A stretch of DNA of 64,000 bases from Phycisphaerales bacterium (GTDB taxonomy: Bacteria; Planctomycetota; Phycisphaerae; Phycisphaerales; UBA1924): positions 1 to 64,000 of the forward strand of contig JAIEUA010000012.1 in NCBI GenBank assembly GCA_019744815.1. The letters are read 5' to 3'. The notes beneath the pieces were generated by a model. That model saw only the letters and a list, made by a program, of their open reading frames with translations, was not told where the DNA came from and did not search any database. The first letter of the stretch is position 1, and each line of letters opens with the position of its first letter. This document shows positions 51,078-62,412 of this stretch, piece after piece. The translations under genes were made by a program, and so were the position numbers.

Positions 51078-51905
51078 ATGACCGGTGTCGGACGCTTGAC
51101 AGCAGCAGACGTGGACGGTGCGTACGCCGCGGCGCAGCGGGTCGTGGATGTCCATCGCGCGTTGGTCGGCTATGTCCGTCCCGGCATGACCCTCGCGCAG
51201 ATCGACAGCTTCGTCGCCAAGCAGCTTGAGTCGCTGGGGGCGAAGTCGTGCTTCCTGGGCTATCGCCAGTCGTTCAGCGATCCCAAGTTCCCGTCGCACG
51301 CGTGCCTGAGCGTGAACGACTGCATCGTCCATGGCACCGCGGGGTATCTGACCCGTCCGTTGGTTGCCGGCGACCTCGTGAAAATCGACATCGGCGTGGC
51401 CTATCGCGGCTGGATCGGGGACGCGGCGTGGTCGTACTCGCTGGGCAAGCCGACGCCTGAGGTCCGCAGGCTGATGGACGCGGGCAAGGAATCGCTGAAG
51501 CGTGGCATCGATCAGCTCCGGCCGGGTCGCCGCCTCGTCGAATGGGCGCACGCGGTGCAGGGGTGCGTGGAAAAGGACTACGGCTTCTATCTGGTCCGAG
51601 GCCTTGGCGGGCATGGCTACGGACGGAAGCTGCACGACGCCCCGTTCGTCAGCAACTCGGTGCCCTTGCACGCGGCGGAGTGGCCCGACGGCGACCTGGC
51701 GTGCGCGCCGGGCATGCTGCTGGCGGTCGAACCCATGATCGGGATGGGAACCGGACGAACCAAGACCGCGAAAGGACAGTGGCCTGTGTTGACAGGTGAT
51801 GGGTCCTACTCCAGCCATCACGAGCACGATGTGCTCATCACCGAGAACGGGCCTCGTGTGCTCACGGAAGGTTTGGACGAACTCCCCGATGAACTTCCGC
51901 TGTAG
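51078..51905 (+). CDS. map: Methionine aminopeptidase, type I
   Basis: Removes the first Met from new proteins. 275 residues. The five metal ligands are present as Asp104, Asp115, His179, Glu218 and Glu249, and His86-His186 region residues also fit (LSVNDCIVHG, GLGGHGYGRKLHD, LAVEPMIGMG, HHEHDVLIT). ATG at 51078 has AAGGA six bases upstream; ATG at 51057 is possible. The next 237 bases up to the FG-GAP gene contain no gene. Confidence 0.94.
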   Translation: MTGVGRLTAADVDGAYAAAQRVVDVHRALVGYVRPGMTLAQIDSFVAKQLESLGAKSCFLGYRQSFSDPKFPSHACLSVNDCIVHGTAGYLTRPLVAGDLVKIDIGVAYRGWIGDAAWSYSLGKPTPEVRRLMDAGKESLKRGIDQLRPGRRLVEWAHAVQGCVEKDYGFYLVRGLGGHGYGRKLHDAPFVSNSVPLHAAEWPDGDLACAPGMLLAVEPMIGMGTGRTKTAKGQWPVLTGDGSYSSHHEHDVLITENGPRVLTEGLDELPDELPL

Positions 51906-52142
51906 TGGATGGCGGAGGGCGAATCGACGAGCGCGTCGTGGCCCCGGTGCAAGAGGGGCTGGGCCGTCCGATCGTGCAGAAAATGCCGAACACTCGCCGA
52001 AGTAGTTGGAGCATTCCAAGCGTCGGAATGCTCGATTGACCCCGATTGCTCTTGACACATGCCTTTTCATCTGATTGGATGAAGACGCGGCCTGAAACCG
52101 GTAGGTAGAACAGCCGGCCGCAAAACCCTCATGAGGACGAAC

Positions 52143-55100
52143 ATGCGAAACTCTCTGACTCGATCGGCGATCTTGGCCGCGTTGGCCGTCGCGGCTCCGT
52201 TGTCGGTTGCCCAATTGGGCACGCCGGTCCAGGTCATCGCCTCCGATCCGGGAGCGAATCGGTACTTCGGCAACTCCGTCGCCATCAGCGGCGACGTGAT
52301 GGTGGTGGGCGGACCGCTGCTGAACGGCGCGGTCGCGAACACCGACGGCAGCGTGTACGTGTTCCGCTGGAACGGAACGACCTGGGTTCAAGAGCAGAAG
52401 ATCCCCGGCCCGACGGCCGGATCGGGCACGGCGACCGAGTTCGGGCGCACGGTTGCCATCAGCGGCGACACCATCGTGGTCGGCGCTCGAGGCGATGACC
52501 AGGCCGCGACCGACGCCGGCGCCGCTTGGGTCTACAACCGGGTCGGTGGTCTGTGGACCTTCCAGGCCAAGCTGGTCGCGGGCGATGCCGCGGCGAGCGA
52601 CTTCTTCGGCGAGGGCGTCGCTATCGACGGCGACACGATCGTAGTGGCCGCTCCTTCGGACGACAACGCGGGCGGCACCGACGCCGGTTCCGCGTATGTC
52701 TTTGTGCGGAACGGCACGACGTGGACGCAGCAGCAGAAGCTGCTGGCCTCGACCGGCGCTGCCAATGACTTCTTTGGCCAGGGACCGATCACGGGTACCG
52801 CGGGCTCGGTGACGATCAGCGGCGACACCATCGCGGTCGGCGCGCCGTCCAAGGGCGCCAACGCCGGACGCGTGTTCCTCTATAACCGTCGCGTCGCGGC
52901 GGGCACGGTCTGGGTCGAAGACACGAACTTCACCAGCCCGGACATCGGCACCGACACCGCGCCTCGCTTCGGCGCCTCGGTCAGCCTGCGAGGCGATGTG
53001 CTCGCCGTGGGCGCGACGACCTCCGACATCGGCGGCACCGATCGCGGTTCGACGTACATCTTCCGTCGCACGAACAACACCTGGTCGACCGCGGGCACTC
53101 GGCTCGCCGCCGCCGACGCGGCCAACAACGATCTGGCCGGCTTCTCGGTCTCGCTCGGCAACGACACGGTGCTGATCGGCGCCACGCAGCGGACGATCAA
53201 CGCCAACTCGAACGCGGGTATCGCGTTCGCGTTCCGGTTCAAGGACGGCGTGTGGACGCAGGAGGCGGTCCTGACCTCTCCTGATGCCGCCGCCGGTGAC
53301 TTCTTCGGCTGGAGCGTCGCGTTGGACGGCGACCTCGCGGCGATCGGCGCCCAGTCGGACGATCTGACCTCCCCGGCCGCGTTCACGGACGCGGGCTCGG
53401 CGTGGATCTTCTCCCGGGCCGGCACGAAGTGGATCCAGAACGATCCCTCGCTCTCCCGTCCGATCACTCCCAATGTGAACGTCCCGGCGGTCGGCGATCT
53501 CTTCGGCGTCGCGGCCGCGATCGACGGCGACACGATTGTTGCCGGCGCGTTCCAGGACACTGAAGGCGGCGGCGCTCAGCAGGGCTCCGCGTACGTGATG
53601 GTGCGCAACGGCCAGCAGTTCACCGAGCAGGCCAAGCTCACCGCCACCGGCGCGGCCGCGGGCGATTTCTTCGGCCGTGCGGTTGCGGTTCAGGGTGACA
53701 CCGCGGTCATCGGCGCGATCGGGCGAGATGTCTCGGGCAAGGTCGATCAGGGTGCTGCGTACGTCTTCACCCGAAGCGGGGTCACCTGGACGCAGCAGCA
53801 GGGGCTGACGGCCTCGGACGGGCTCGCGGGCGACAACTACGGCCTCTCGGTCGCGGTCGGGGGCGATTGGGCCGCGGTCGGTGCGCCCAACGCCGACGTC
53901 GGTGCTGCAGTCAACAGCGGCGCGGTGTACCTCTACCTGCGGACCAGCGGCACCTGGACGCAGATCACCAAGCTCACGCAAGAGTCGCCGGCCACCAACG
54001 ACAACTTCGGATTCGCGGCTTCGATGACGAATGACGTCCTTGTCGTCGGTGCCTACCGCCGCACCGTCGGTGCGAACGCGAACCAGGGCGCTGCGTACGT
54101 GTATGTCCGCGAGGGCGGCTCGTGGCGGTTCCTGCAGCAGCTCACCGCCAACGACGGCCAGGCTCAGGACCTCTTCGGCGTCTCGGTGCACAATTCCGGC
54201 GACCTCATCATCGTCGGGGCGATCGGCAAGAGCAGCAGCGCCGGCGCGGCCTACATCTTCGCCCGCCAGGCCAACGGTAACTTCAGCCAGGCCGCCCGCA
54301 TCGTCGCCAACGACGGACGCAAGGACGAGATCTTCGGGTACGCCGTTGCGATCTCGGGCAACAACGCGTTTGTCGGAGCGCCGTTCGTCGACCTCGCGAA
54401 CGCGAACGACGCCGGCGTGTTCTACGGCTTCACCTCGGCGACCGGAACTCCTTCGGGACCGTGGGTGCAGACCAAGAAGTACGCCCGCAACGCGTCTCCG
54501 ATCGGGAACGACCTCGTTGGCTTCACCGCCTCGATGTCGGGCTTCACGGCGGTGATCGGCGGTTACAACTTCAACGGCACCCGCGGCGCCGTGTGGGTGG
54601 TCGATCAGCCCGACGTGACCACCATCACGGCGGTGAATCAGACCAGCCAGCAGCAGGCTCTGACGCTCGACTCGGTGCTCGCGACCGCTTCGGACGGGCA
54701 GATCGTCGTCGGCTCGGCCGGTGCGTTCAACGCGACCAACGTGGACTTTGCTGGTCGCCGCGTGAGCGCTCGTTCGCTCTCGAGCATCGCGATGAACTCG
54801 AGCTCGCTGCTCAGCATGAGCGACAAGGCTTCGCTGGTGGCGGGTCCGGGTGCGGCCATCAACCTGTTTGGCACCACCCGCACCCTGAACGATGAGGGCC
54901 GATCGGACATCACCGGCGGCTCGATCCGCCAGACGGGTTCGGGCTCGCTGTTCGTCGGCAAGCACGAGCTCTCGATGAACTCGCTCTCCAACAACCTGGG
55001 CGGTCGAGTGACCCTCCAGGACGCCGGGGCGGCGATCAGCGCCACCGGCCCGCTCGCCTTCACCGGCACGCTCACCGACCTGTTCGGCGGGCGCCTCTCG

Positions 55101-56138
55101 TCGGCTTCGGGCGTGTCCCTTGACGGCGTGGTCAATCTCCGCAACACCACCATCAGCGCCGGCGGTCCCATCAGCATCTCCACGCTCGCCACGCTGACGG
55201 GTGTGAACATGGCCGGCCCGGCGATCAATGTCACCACCGGCGGCACGCTTATCGGCTCGGGCACCTGGCTCGGCGCGATGCGTGTCTCGGGCAAGGTCAT
55301 CACCTCGGCCGCCACCAACGTGCAGGGGTCGCTGATCATCGACGCCAACGCCAGCGTCAATTACAACGGCGGTGCTCTCACCGTCTTCGGCGCCTTCACC
55401 AACAACGGCACGATCAACCCCGCCGGCAACCCCGGCGGCTGTCCGAACTGCGTGCTGCTCCCGACGCAGCTCTGGGTGGAGAACGACCTCACCCTGGCCG
55501 CGGCCTCGAGCTACAACATGGCCGGCACCGCCAACATCGGCGGTCGGTTTGACAACGCCATCGACAACGCTCTCCGCTTTAACGGCCGCTCCGGCACCGT
55601 TCAGATGGACGGCCGCGCCGGTGTGCACACCTTCGAGGTGATGAGCCGCGACTACGGCAACGCCGGGGCCGCGACCCGGAACTACGTGCCCGGGTCCTTC
55701 CCGCTCTACGAACTCCGCCTGGGCGACATCCCGGTGACCGTGAACCTGGTGAACCTGCACAACAACGCGAACGCCGGGAAGGAAGTCGTTTATCTCGACT
55801 CCCTCGTGATCCCCGCCGGCAGCCGCCTCAACACCAACGGCTACACCGTCTACACCCGCTCGGCCTCGATCGCGGGCTCGGTTGATAACCTCAACAACAT
55901 CCGCGCTCTCGGCGCTCCCTGCGCCGCCGACCTGGCGATCGACGGCATCGTCGCGGACTCGGACTTCGAGCTCTTTGTCGGTGCGTACAACTTCACCTTC
56001 TGCTCCGAAGAAGGCATGGCGGCGGCCTCGGGCGCTCTGCCCGGCGGCTGCCCGGCGGACCTGAACGCCGACGGCCTGGTGGACGACGAGGATTTCCAGA
56101 TCTTCGCCGCCGCGTACGACCGCCTGCTCTGCGACTGA
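52143..56138 (+). CDS. Large secreted protein with 14 FG-GAP-like repeats and a dockerin-like C-terminus
   Basis: 1331 residues; signal peptide 1-~24 (RSAILAALAVAAPLSVAQ). Residues ~30-820 hold 14 copies of a ~55-residue unit with the core FG-x-SVAI-x-GD-x-x-VVGA (for example YFGNSVAISGDVMVVGG, FFGWSVALDGDLAAIGA), each followed by an aromatic strand (VYVFRWNGTTWVQEQK). Fourteen is enough for two seven-bladed propellers. Residues ~830-1150 are a beta-helix or autotransporter-like region rich in Ser, Thr and Asn. The C-terminus has two calcium-loop motifs (DLAIDGIVADSDFELF and DLNADGLVDDEDFQIF) with cysteines, the planctomycete dockerin-like tail. I took ATG at 52143, preceded by GAGG; the ATG four codons earlier has no such site. 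A strong terminator follows. It may be a cell-surface or matrix protein. Confidence 0.88.
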   Translation: MRNSLTRSAILAALAVAAPLSVAQLGTPVQVIASDPGANRYFGNSVAISGDVMVVGGPLLNGAVANTDGSVYVFRWNGTTWVQEQKIPGPTAGSGTATEFGRTVAISGDTIVVGARGDDQAATDAGAAWVYNRVGGLWTFQAKLVAGDAAASDFFGEGVAIDGDTIVVAAPSDDNAGGTDAGSAYVFVRNGTTWTQQQKLLASTGAANDFFGQGPITGTAGSVTISGDTIAVGAPSKGANAGRVFLYNRRVAAGTVWVEDTNFTSPDIGTDTAPRFGASVSLRGDVLAVGATTSDIGGTDRGSTYIFRRTNNTWSTAGTRLAAADAANNDLAGFSVSLGNDTVLIGATQRTINANSNAGIAFAFRFKDGVWTQEAVLTSPDAAAGDFFGWSVALDGDLAAIGAQSDDLTSPAAFTDAGSAWIFSRAGTKWIQNDPSLSRPITPNVNVPAVGDLFGVAAAIDGDTIVAGAFQDTEGGGAQQGSAYVMVRNGQQFTEQAKLTATGAAAGDFFGRAVAVQGDTAVIGAIGRDVSGKVDQGAAYVFTRSGVTWTQQQGLTASDGLAGDNYGLSVAVGGDWAAVGAPNADVGAAVNSGAVYLYLRTSGTWTQITKLTQESPATNDNFGFAASMTNDVLVVGAYRRTVGANANQGAAYVYVREGGSWRFLQQLTANDGQAQDLFGVSVHNSGDLIIVGAIGKSSSAGAAYIFARQANGNFSQAARIVANDGRKDEIFGYAVAISGNNAFVGAPFVDLANANDAGVFYGFTSATGTPSGPWVQTKKYARNASPIGNDLVGFTASMSGFTAVIGGYNFNGTRGAVWVVDQPDVTTITAVNQTSQQQALTLDSVLATASDGQIVVGSAGAFNATNVDFAGRRVSARSLSSIAMNSSSLLSMSDKASLVAGPGAAINLFGTTRTLNDEGRSDITGGSIRQTGSGSLFVGKHELSMNSLSNNLGGRVTLQDAGAAISATGPLAFTGTLTDLFGGRLSSASGVSLDGVVNLRNTTISAGGPISISTLATLTGVNMAGPAINVTTGGTLIGSGTWLGAMRVSGKVITSAATNVQGSLIIDANASVNYNGGALTVFGAFTNNGTINPAGNPGGCPNCVLLPTQLWVENDLTLAAASSYNMAGTANIGGRFDNAIDNALRFNGRSGTVQMDGRAGVHTFEVMSRDYGNAGAATRNYVPGSFPLYELRLGDIPVTVNLVNLHNNANAGKEVVYLDSLVIPAGSRLNTNGYTVYTRSASIAGSVDNLNNIRALGAPCAADLAIDGIVADSDFELFVGAYNFTFCSEEGMAAASGALPGGCPADLNADGLVDDEDFQIFAAAYDRLLCD

Positions 56139-56168
56139 GTCGTTGAGATTCCTAGCTATTCAACCCAA

Positions 56169-56196
56169 CCCGCACGCATCCGCGTGCGGGTTTTTT
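56169..56196 (+). terminator. Rho-independent terminator of the FG-GAP gene
   Basis: CCCGCACGC-ATCC-GCGTGCGGG, a perfect 9-bp stem, followed directly by TTTTTT, 30 bases after the stop codon. Confidence 0.95.
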
Positions 56197-56337
56197 ATTC
56201 GCCCAGCGAATCAGCGGTGCTTGGGGTGGGGGGGAAACGCTGCTCGCGGGGGCCGGATCGCAGGGAGAGCTCATCCCGCAGGCATCTTCGACCCCATACG
56301 ACTCCGGCTCACGATGGAACACGAAACCAACTGACCG

Positions 56338-56829
56338 ATGCTCCGGATCCGAACATCCGACGATCGAGGGCGGCCTTCCCGGTTGGCCTTGCTCGCGCCC
56401 GCCAAGCCGGGTGCCCGATGGCCGCTCGGGTCCATCGTGATCGGCACGCTGGGAACCTTGAAGGAGCTGCTTGTTTCTCGCGCCGGGCTCTCGGTCTTCA
56501 TCATGCTGACGCTGACCGTCTGCATGGCCTGCCTGCTCGGCTTCGGGGGCCCGTTCGCGGCGTTCCTCATCCTGTTCACGCCGGTGGCCTCCCTCTTGAT
56601 CCTGGTTTCGATCAACTCGCTCACCTCGCTGGCGGTGCTTGCGGGCGAGGCGCGGCACAGCCTCCGGGCCCGATGGATCGAGGTATCTCTTTGCCCTGCC
56701 TGCTCCTACGACTTGCGTGGCACGCTGGTGGAGCAGGACCGCTGTCGGGTCTGTCCGGAGTGCGGCGGCGCCTGGCGGGCGGACGACGTCCCCGAGACGG
56801 TCGTGATCTCCGTCGGGCACGGCTTGTGA
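56338..56829 (+). CDS. Small membrane protein with zinc ribbon
   Basis: 163 residues. Two to three hydrophobic segments (around 48-68 and 72-104) are followed by a cytoplasmic zinc ribbon: CPAC...YDLRGT...CRVCPECGGAW. This Cys pattern is common in planctomycete proteins of unknown function. The ATG lies 142 bases after the terminator of the previous gene. No role can be given from the sequence; it may sit in one transcript with the TPR lipoprotein 72 bases downstream. Confidence 0.65.
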   Translation: MLRIRTSDDRGRPSRLALLAPAKPGARWPLGSIVIGTLGTLKELLVSRAGLSVFIMLTLTVCMACLLGFGGPFAAFLILFTPVASLLILVSINSLTSLAVLAGEARHSLRARWIEVSLCPACSYDLRGTLVEQDRCRVCPECGGAWRADDVPETVVISVGHGL

Positions 56830-56901
56830 GCCGGACATTGGAAGGTTCTCGCCCTCGTGGCCGATAACGCTTACCCTGACGCTGTTCGCAAGGAGCCTTC
56901 G

Positions 56902-57567
56902 ATGTCCACGACCCACGCCCGAACCTTGGTTGCCGCATCCCTGATCGGTCTCTCCCTGCTCGCCGGCTGCCAGGCCCAGCGGAATCTCAACCTCGTCCGC
57001 GAGCTGGGCGATCGCAGCTATGCCCGCGGTGAGTACGACTCCGCGTTGACGGATTACCAGGAGTACATCACCCGCAAGCCCGACGGCGTGGACGTGCGGT
57101 ACTCGCTGGCGAACACCTATCTCAAGCTCAATCAGCCTCAGCTCGCCCGGGAGCAGTTCATCCAGTGCCTCGCGGTGAAGCCGGAGAACGAGGACTACGC
57201 CGCGGGCCTGGCGGAGGCTCTGCTGGCCTGCAACGAGCGGGAGGAGCTGATCACGTTCCTGACCAAGGAAGCCCGCGAGCGCGGCCGGAGCGGCGACTAC
57301 CTGCGGCTGGGCCGTTACCAGGAGATCCTGGGCAACGTCGACGAGGCCAAGCTGGCGATGATCACCGCGGCCAAGCTCGACGGCGGGAAGAACATCAAGC
57401 CCCACATGGCCCTGGCCAACCTGTACCGCACCCTCGGCGACAAGCCCAGCGAGCTCCGCCGCCTGCGGATGGCCTTGTTCATCGAGCCCAAGAACACCGA
57501 CATCCAGAAGCGGATCCGGGAGCTGGGTGAGGTCCCCGGTCCGAGCTTTGTGCTCCAGCCCGAATGA
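56902..57567 (+). CDS. TPR lipoprotein
   Basis: 221 residues. Lipoprotein signal LIGLSLLAGC with cleavage before Cys at ~residue 23. TPR units at YARGEYDSALTDYQEYITRKPDG, LNQPQLAREQFIQCLAVKPEN and GDKPSELRRLRMALFIEPKN. ATG at 56902 has a perfect AAGGAG six bases before it. It resembles the TadD-like protein at 27239-28465 in plan but not closely in sequence. Role unknown; lipoproteins of this kind often help outer-membrane assemblies. Confidence 0.8.
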   Translation: MSTTHARTLVAASLIGLSLLAGCQAQRNLNLVRELGDRSYARGEYDSALTDYQEYITRKPDGVDVRYSLANTYLKLNQPQLAREQFIQCLAVKPENEDYAAGLAEALLACNEREELITFLTKEARERGRSGDYLRLGRYQEILGNVDEAKLAMITAAKLDGGKNIKPHMALANLYRTLGDKPSELRRLRMALFIEPKNTDIQKRIRELGEVPGPSFVLQPE

Positions 57568-57622
57568 GTGGCTGCGGACTCTGAAAATGGCGGTTTGACC
57601 CGCGTCCGAGGGCTTTCTACCA

Positions 57623-57644
57623 TTCATCCGGATAAACGGATGAA
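57623..57644. promoter_or_regulatory. Palindrome over the start codon of the ArsR-methyltransferase gene, candidate operator
   Basis: TTCATCCG-GATAAA-CGGATGAA: perfect 8-base arms around a six-base centre. The right arm includes the ATG at 57640. ArsR-family repressors bind such sites, so autoregulation is likely. I saw no second copy before ahcY. Confidence 0.55.
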
Positions 57645-58623
57645 AGAACGCCTCGCTGACATCTCCATCGCCGATCGCCTCGGTGTGCTATCGGACCGAA
57701 CCCGGCTCCGCGTGATGCGGGTGCTGGAGTCGCACGAGATGTCTGTTGGTGAGCTTGCGAAGGTCTTTCAGAGCCCGCAGTCGACCGTGAGCCGGCATTT
57801 GAAGGTGTTGGCCGACGCCGGGTGGCTGGAGCGTCGCAGCGAGGGGACGGCGACGTATTACCGCATGGTGCTCGACGATTTGTCGGTTGCGGAGCGGGCG
57901 TTGTGGCTGACGATCCGGGAGCAGCCCTCGAATGCCGATCGCGCCGACGCGGTGGAAGACGCGCGCCGGGTCGAGGCCGTGCTTGCGGAGCGGCGGACGG
58001 ACAGTCAGTCGTACTTCGGGCGCGTCGCGGGCGAGTGGGACGCGGTGCGGCAGAATCTCTTTGGCACACGCTTCACGGCCCATGCGCTGCTCGAGCTGTT
58101 TGCCGGGCCGTGGGTGGTGGCGGACCTTGGCTGCGGCACGGGGAATGTTGCGGAGCTGCTGGCGCCGATCGTGCAGCGGGTGATCGCGGTGGATCAGTCG
58201 GGCCCGATGATCGACGCGGCCAAGCAGCGGCTGAAGGGCGTGCGCAACGTCGACTTTGTGACCAGCGACCTGACGGCGTTATCGCTGAAATCGGCGAGCG
58301 TGGACATCGCGGTTTTCGGGTTGGTGCTGCACCATGTGGAAAAACCGGAGGCACCGCTCCGGGAAGCGGCGCGGATCCTTCGGCGGGAGCCGATTCCCGG
58401 ACGTGTGCTGGTGATCGACATGCTCCGGCACGAGCGTGCGGACTATCGGCACTTGATGGGCCACAAGCATCTGGGTTTCTCGAAGGAAGAGATCAACCAG
58501 CATTTCGTCTCGGCGGGCCTTGAGCCGATGAGTTTCCGGGAGCTGCCGGTGGAGCCGGACTCTCGCGGGCCGGGCTTGTTCGTGGCGGTGGGGTTGGCGG
58601 ACAAGCAGAACAAACGGAAGTAA
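57640..58623 (+). CDS. ArsR-family regulator fused to a SAM-dependent methyltransferase
   Basis: 327 residues. Winged helix ~8-85 with [34 protein letters not shown] and the wing [16 protein letters not shown], without the usual ArsR metal-binding cysteines. A class I methyltransferase domain covers ~120-320, motif [11 protein letters not shown] (160-169), [14 protein letters not shown], and [22 protein letters not shown]. It may sense S-adenosylmethionine or S-adenosylhomocysteine with this domain. The next gene is ahcY, and metF follows, so it probably controls the methionine cycle, as SahR does in Proteobacteria; the latter link is by analogy. ATG at 57640 is preferred; longer in-frame starts run into the previous gene's spacer. 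Confidence 0.88.
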   Translation: MKERLADISIADRLGVLSDRTRLRVMRVLESHEMSVGELAKVFQSPQSTVSRHLKVLADAGWLERRSEGTATYYRMVLDDLSVAERALWLTIREQPSNADRADAVEDARRVEAVLAERRTDSQSYFGRVAGEWDAVRQNLFGTRFTAHALLELFAGPWVVADLGCGTGNVAELLAPIVQRVIAVDQSGPMIDAAKQRLKGVRNVDFVTSDLTALSLKSASVDIAVFGLVLHHVEKPEAPLREAARILRREPIPGRVLVIDMLRHERADYRHLMGHKHLGFSKEEINQHFVSAGLEPMSFRELPVEPDSRGPGLFVAVGLADKQNKRK

Positions 58624-58700
58624 ATGACGCTCGCCGCGGAGGAGCCGCGGCGTGCTGGACGGACTGTGTCTCGAGTTTCTCACCTCAGGAGCGGATCGAA

Positions 58701-60218
<1,518 letters not shown>

Positions 60219-60257
60219 ATCCGTAGGACCGGCTTATGGCCGGTCAACCAGTCATCA

Positions 60258-60290
60258 ACGCCGGTGGGTGAGAGCCCGCCGGCGTCTTTC
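60258..60290 (+). terminator. Weak terminator or attenuator between ahcY and metF
   Basis: ACGCCGGTGGG and CCCGCCGGCGT pair over 11 positions (one T-G pair) with loop TGAGAG, followed by CTTTC only. A smaller hairpin, GACCGGC / GCCGGTC, precedes it. Confidence 0.4.
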
Positions 60291-60340
60291 CAGAAACCTC
60301 CACGGACGGAGCATCTCCCGGAGCACCCCGGACTTCTCGC

Positions 60341-61276
60341 ATGACGCCCGCACCATCCACGACCGTCGATATCCGCGACCTCTTCGCCAAGGGCAAGAGC
60401 ACGTTCTCGTTTGAGTTCTTTCCGCCCAAGACCCCCGAGGGCGCTGAGGAACTCTTCAAGCACATCGCGGATCTCGAGAAGCTGCATCCGACGTTTGTCA
60501 GTGTCACCTACGGCGCGGGTGGTTCGACGCGCGATCTGACCCATCAGTTGGTCGTGCGGCTGAACTCGCAGACCGCGCTGAACCCGATGCCGCATCTGAC
60601 CTGCGTCTGTCACGACGAGGCCCAGATCGACGCGATCCTGCAGAAGTACGCCGACGCAGGAATCACCAAGATCCTCGCGCTTCGGGGCGACGCTCCGAAG
60701 AACTGGACCGGCGAGGATCCGTACAAGCACTTCAAGTACGCGGCGGATTTGGTCCGGGCGATCAAGAAGTTCAACGCCTCGGGCCGCCACCCCAACCCCC
60801 GCGGCTTCGCCGTTGCGGTCGCCGGTTTCCCCGAGGGACACCCCGACACGCCCAACCGCGTGGCCGAGATCGAGCGGATGAAGGCCAAGGTCGATGAGGG
60901 CGCGGACTTCATCGTCACGCAACTCTTCTTCGACAACCACGATTTCTATGACTACCGCGACCGCTGTGCGCTGGCGGGCATCACCATCCCGATCGTGGCG
61001 GGCATCATGCCGATCACATCGCTGTCGGGCATGAAGCGGATGGCCGAGCTGGCGCTGGGCGCTCGCTATCCGGCTCCCTTGCTGCGGGCGATGAACCGGA
61101 CCAATGGCGACGAGGCCGCGGCCCGGCGCGTGGGTGTGCACTGGGCGACCGAGCAGTGCCGTGATTTGCTGGATCATCGCGTGGCGGGGCTGCACCTGTA
61201 CACGCTGAATCGCTCGACCGCGACCAAGGAGATCTACGCCAGCCTGGGCGTGGAGAGCAGCTTGGCGCTTGCGTGA
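60341..61276 (+). CDS. metF: Methylenetetrahydrofolate reductase
   Basis: Makes 5-methyltetrahydrofolate, the methyl donor for methionine. 311 residues, the usual length for the bacterial enzyme. Visible: FSFEFFPPKTPEGAEELF, VSVTYGAGGSTRDLT, HLTCVCHDEAQID, ILALRGDAP (FAD site), and DFIVTQLFFDNHDFYDY, IPIVAGIMPITS. With ahcY it recycles homocysteine, so the operon serves the activated methyl cycle. Confidence 0.96.
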   Translation: MTPAPSTTVDIRDLFAKGKSTFSFEFFPPKTPEGAEELFKHIADLEKLHPTFVSVTYGAGGSTRDLTHQLVVRLNSQTALNPMPHLTCVCHDEAQIDAILQKYADAGITKILALRGDAPKNWTGEDPYKHFKYAADLVRAIKKFNASGRHPNPRGFAVAVAGFPEGHPDTPNRVAEIERMKAKVDEGADFIVTQLFFDNHDFYDYRDRCALAGITIPIVAGIMPITSLSGMKRMAELALGARYPAPLLRAMNRTNGDEAAARRVGVHWATEQCRDLLDHRVAGLHLYTLNRSTATKEIYASLGVESSLALA

Positions 61277-61350
61277 GGATGCGATTTGACGATGCGGGTG
61301 AGGCTCCGCGGGACCGCGTCAACGGCGAGGTGGTGGGGTGACTCCAAGAG

Positions 61351-62412
61351 CTATCGCATGCCTTCGGGAGGCGATCCCTGGGTGATGCGATCTCGCGAGC
61401 CGACGGCGATGAGCGCGCGGATGAAGTCGCGGTACTCGTCGTCCTGAGTGGCGGGATCACCGAAGTACGCGGCGAAGACCTCGAGCCCACCGCGGCCGCG
61501 GCTGGCAGCCGTCCGAGATGACTGAGCTTGAGACGCCGCGACGGTGCTGAAAAGCGTGCCCTCGGCGGCGTTGGCGACCATGCGTTCGAACGCGGGGCGG
61601 CGCTGCGGCTGCATGAGCCAATGGGAGAGCGCCCAGACCTGGGCGTACCAGGTGAGAGGATCGCCGCCGCTGATTTCGCGGGTGGGTGTGGAGGCGAGCA
61701 GCGTGCCGAGGTCCATGATGCCGCCCGTCGAGTGGGCGTCGCGGAGGCGATCGAAGCGTTCGAGGTTGGCCCAGGGCATGAAGGTGTAGCGGGTGTGTTC
61801 GCCGGGCTCGGAGCGGAAGCCTTCCATGAGCGTGGCGATGCCTTCTTCCGCCCACACCGGGAGCGGCTCTTTGAACGTGGCTTGGGTGAACTGGTGCCAG
61901 CCTTCGTGGGCGGCGAGGACGAGGGTGTCGCGCGGGCCGAGGTCGAAGAGGACGCTCTTGGTGTTGGCGGTGATGCCGCCGCGCTGGATGGTCATGTAGG
62001 CGTCGGCGCGGTCGGCCCAGAGCATCTGGACGCAGCGGACCCACTCGGCGCGGTTGGCGAGGACGAAGGTCTCGACGCGCTCGGCGGGGAGCGGCAGCGG
62101 CGTGATGAGCGTGCGGTACTGGGCGAGAGCGGCTTCGAGGAGTGTGGGGAGCCGTGCGGCGAGTGCGGCGTCGCGGGTGGTGGTGTAGAGGCGGTAGGAG
62201 CGGGTGGTGATGGCGAGGCCGCGGGAGGTATTGGGGGGTGTGCCGAATTCCCAGCCGTCGGTGGCGAGGATGGGAGAGAGCTTGGCTGTTGCGGTGGGTT
62301 TTGTGGGTTGTGGTGTTGTCGGCGCGGAGGAGGAGCAGGCGGTGAGGATGGTGGCGAGCAGCGCGATGGATGCGCTCGCACTGCCCGGACCAAGGCGGCC
62401 GGGCAGTGGCAC
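61351..62412 (-). CDS. Putative zinc metallopeptidase lipoprotein (gluzincin-like)
   Basis: 353 residues if started at GTG 62412. The sequence ALLATILTAC is a lipoprotein lipobox. HEGWHQ (an HExxH variant, with Glu as the base) followed about 15 residues later by VWAEEGIATLMEGF matches the MA-clan/DUF1570-like peptidases found in planctomycetes. The 5' end is unclear: a palindromic repeat codes for VPLPGRLGPGSASAS just before the hydrophobic core. An in-frame start at 62634 (GTG, overlapping the valS stop as GTGA) would add 74 residues that hold a second copy of VPLPGRSGPGSASAS. Repeats may have replaced the original start. Confidence 0.65.
   Translation of the reverse strand: MPLPGRLGPGSASASIALLATILTACSSSAPTTPQPTKPTATAKLSPILATDGWEFGTPPNTSRGLAITTRSYRLYTTTRDAALAARLPTLLEAALAQYRTLITPLPLPAERVETFVLANRAEWVRCVQMLWADRADAYMTIQRGGITANTKSVLFDLGPRDTLVLAAHEGWHQFTQATFKEPLPVWAEEGIATLMEGFRSEPGEHTRYTFMPWANLERFDRLRDAHSTGGIMDLGTLLASTPTREISGGDPLTWYAQVWALSHWLMQPQRRPAFERMVANAAEGTLFSTVAASQAQSSRTAASRGRGGLEVFAAYFGDPATQDDEYRDFIRALIAVGSRDRITQGSPPEGMR

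Noticed and set aside
50844..55760. 1638-codon minus-strand frame opposite map and the FG-GAP gene
   Set aside because: Val/Gly/Arg-rich mirror of the repeat gene; the plus strand has a signal peptide, repeats and a terminator.
58624..58700. SAH riboswitch upstream of ahcY
   Set aside because: The 77-base spacer has a small GC-rich hairpin but I could not fit the conserved SAH riboswitch core.
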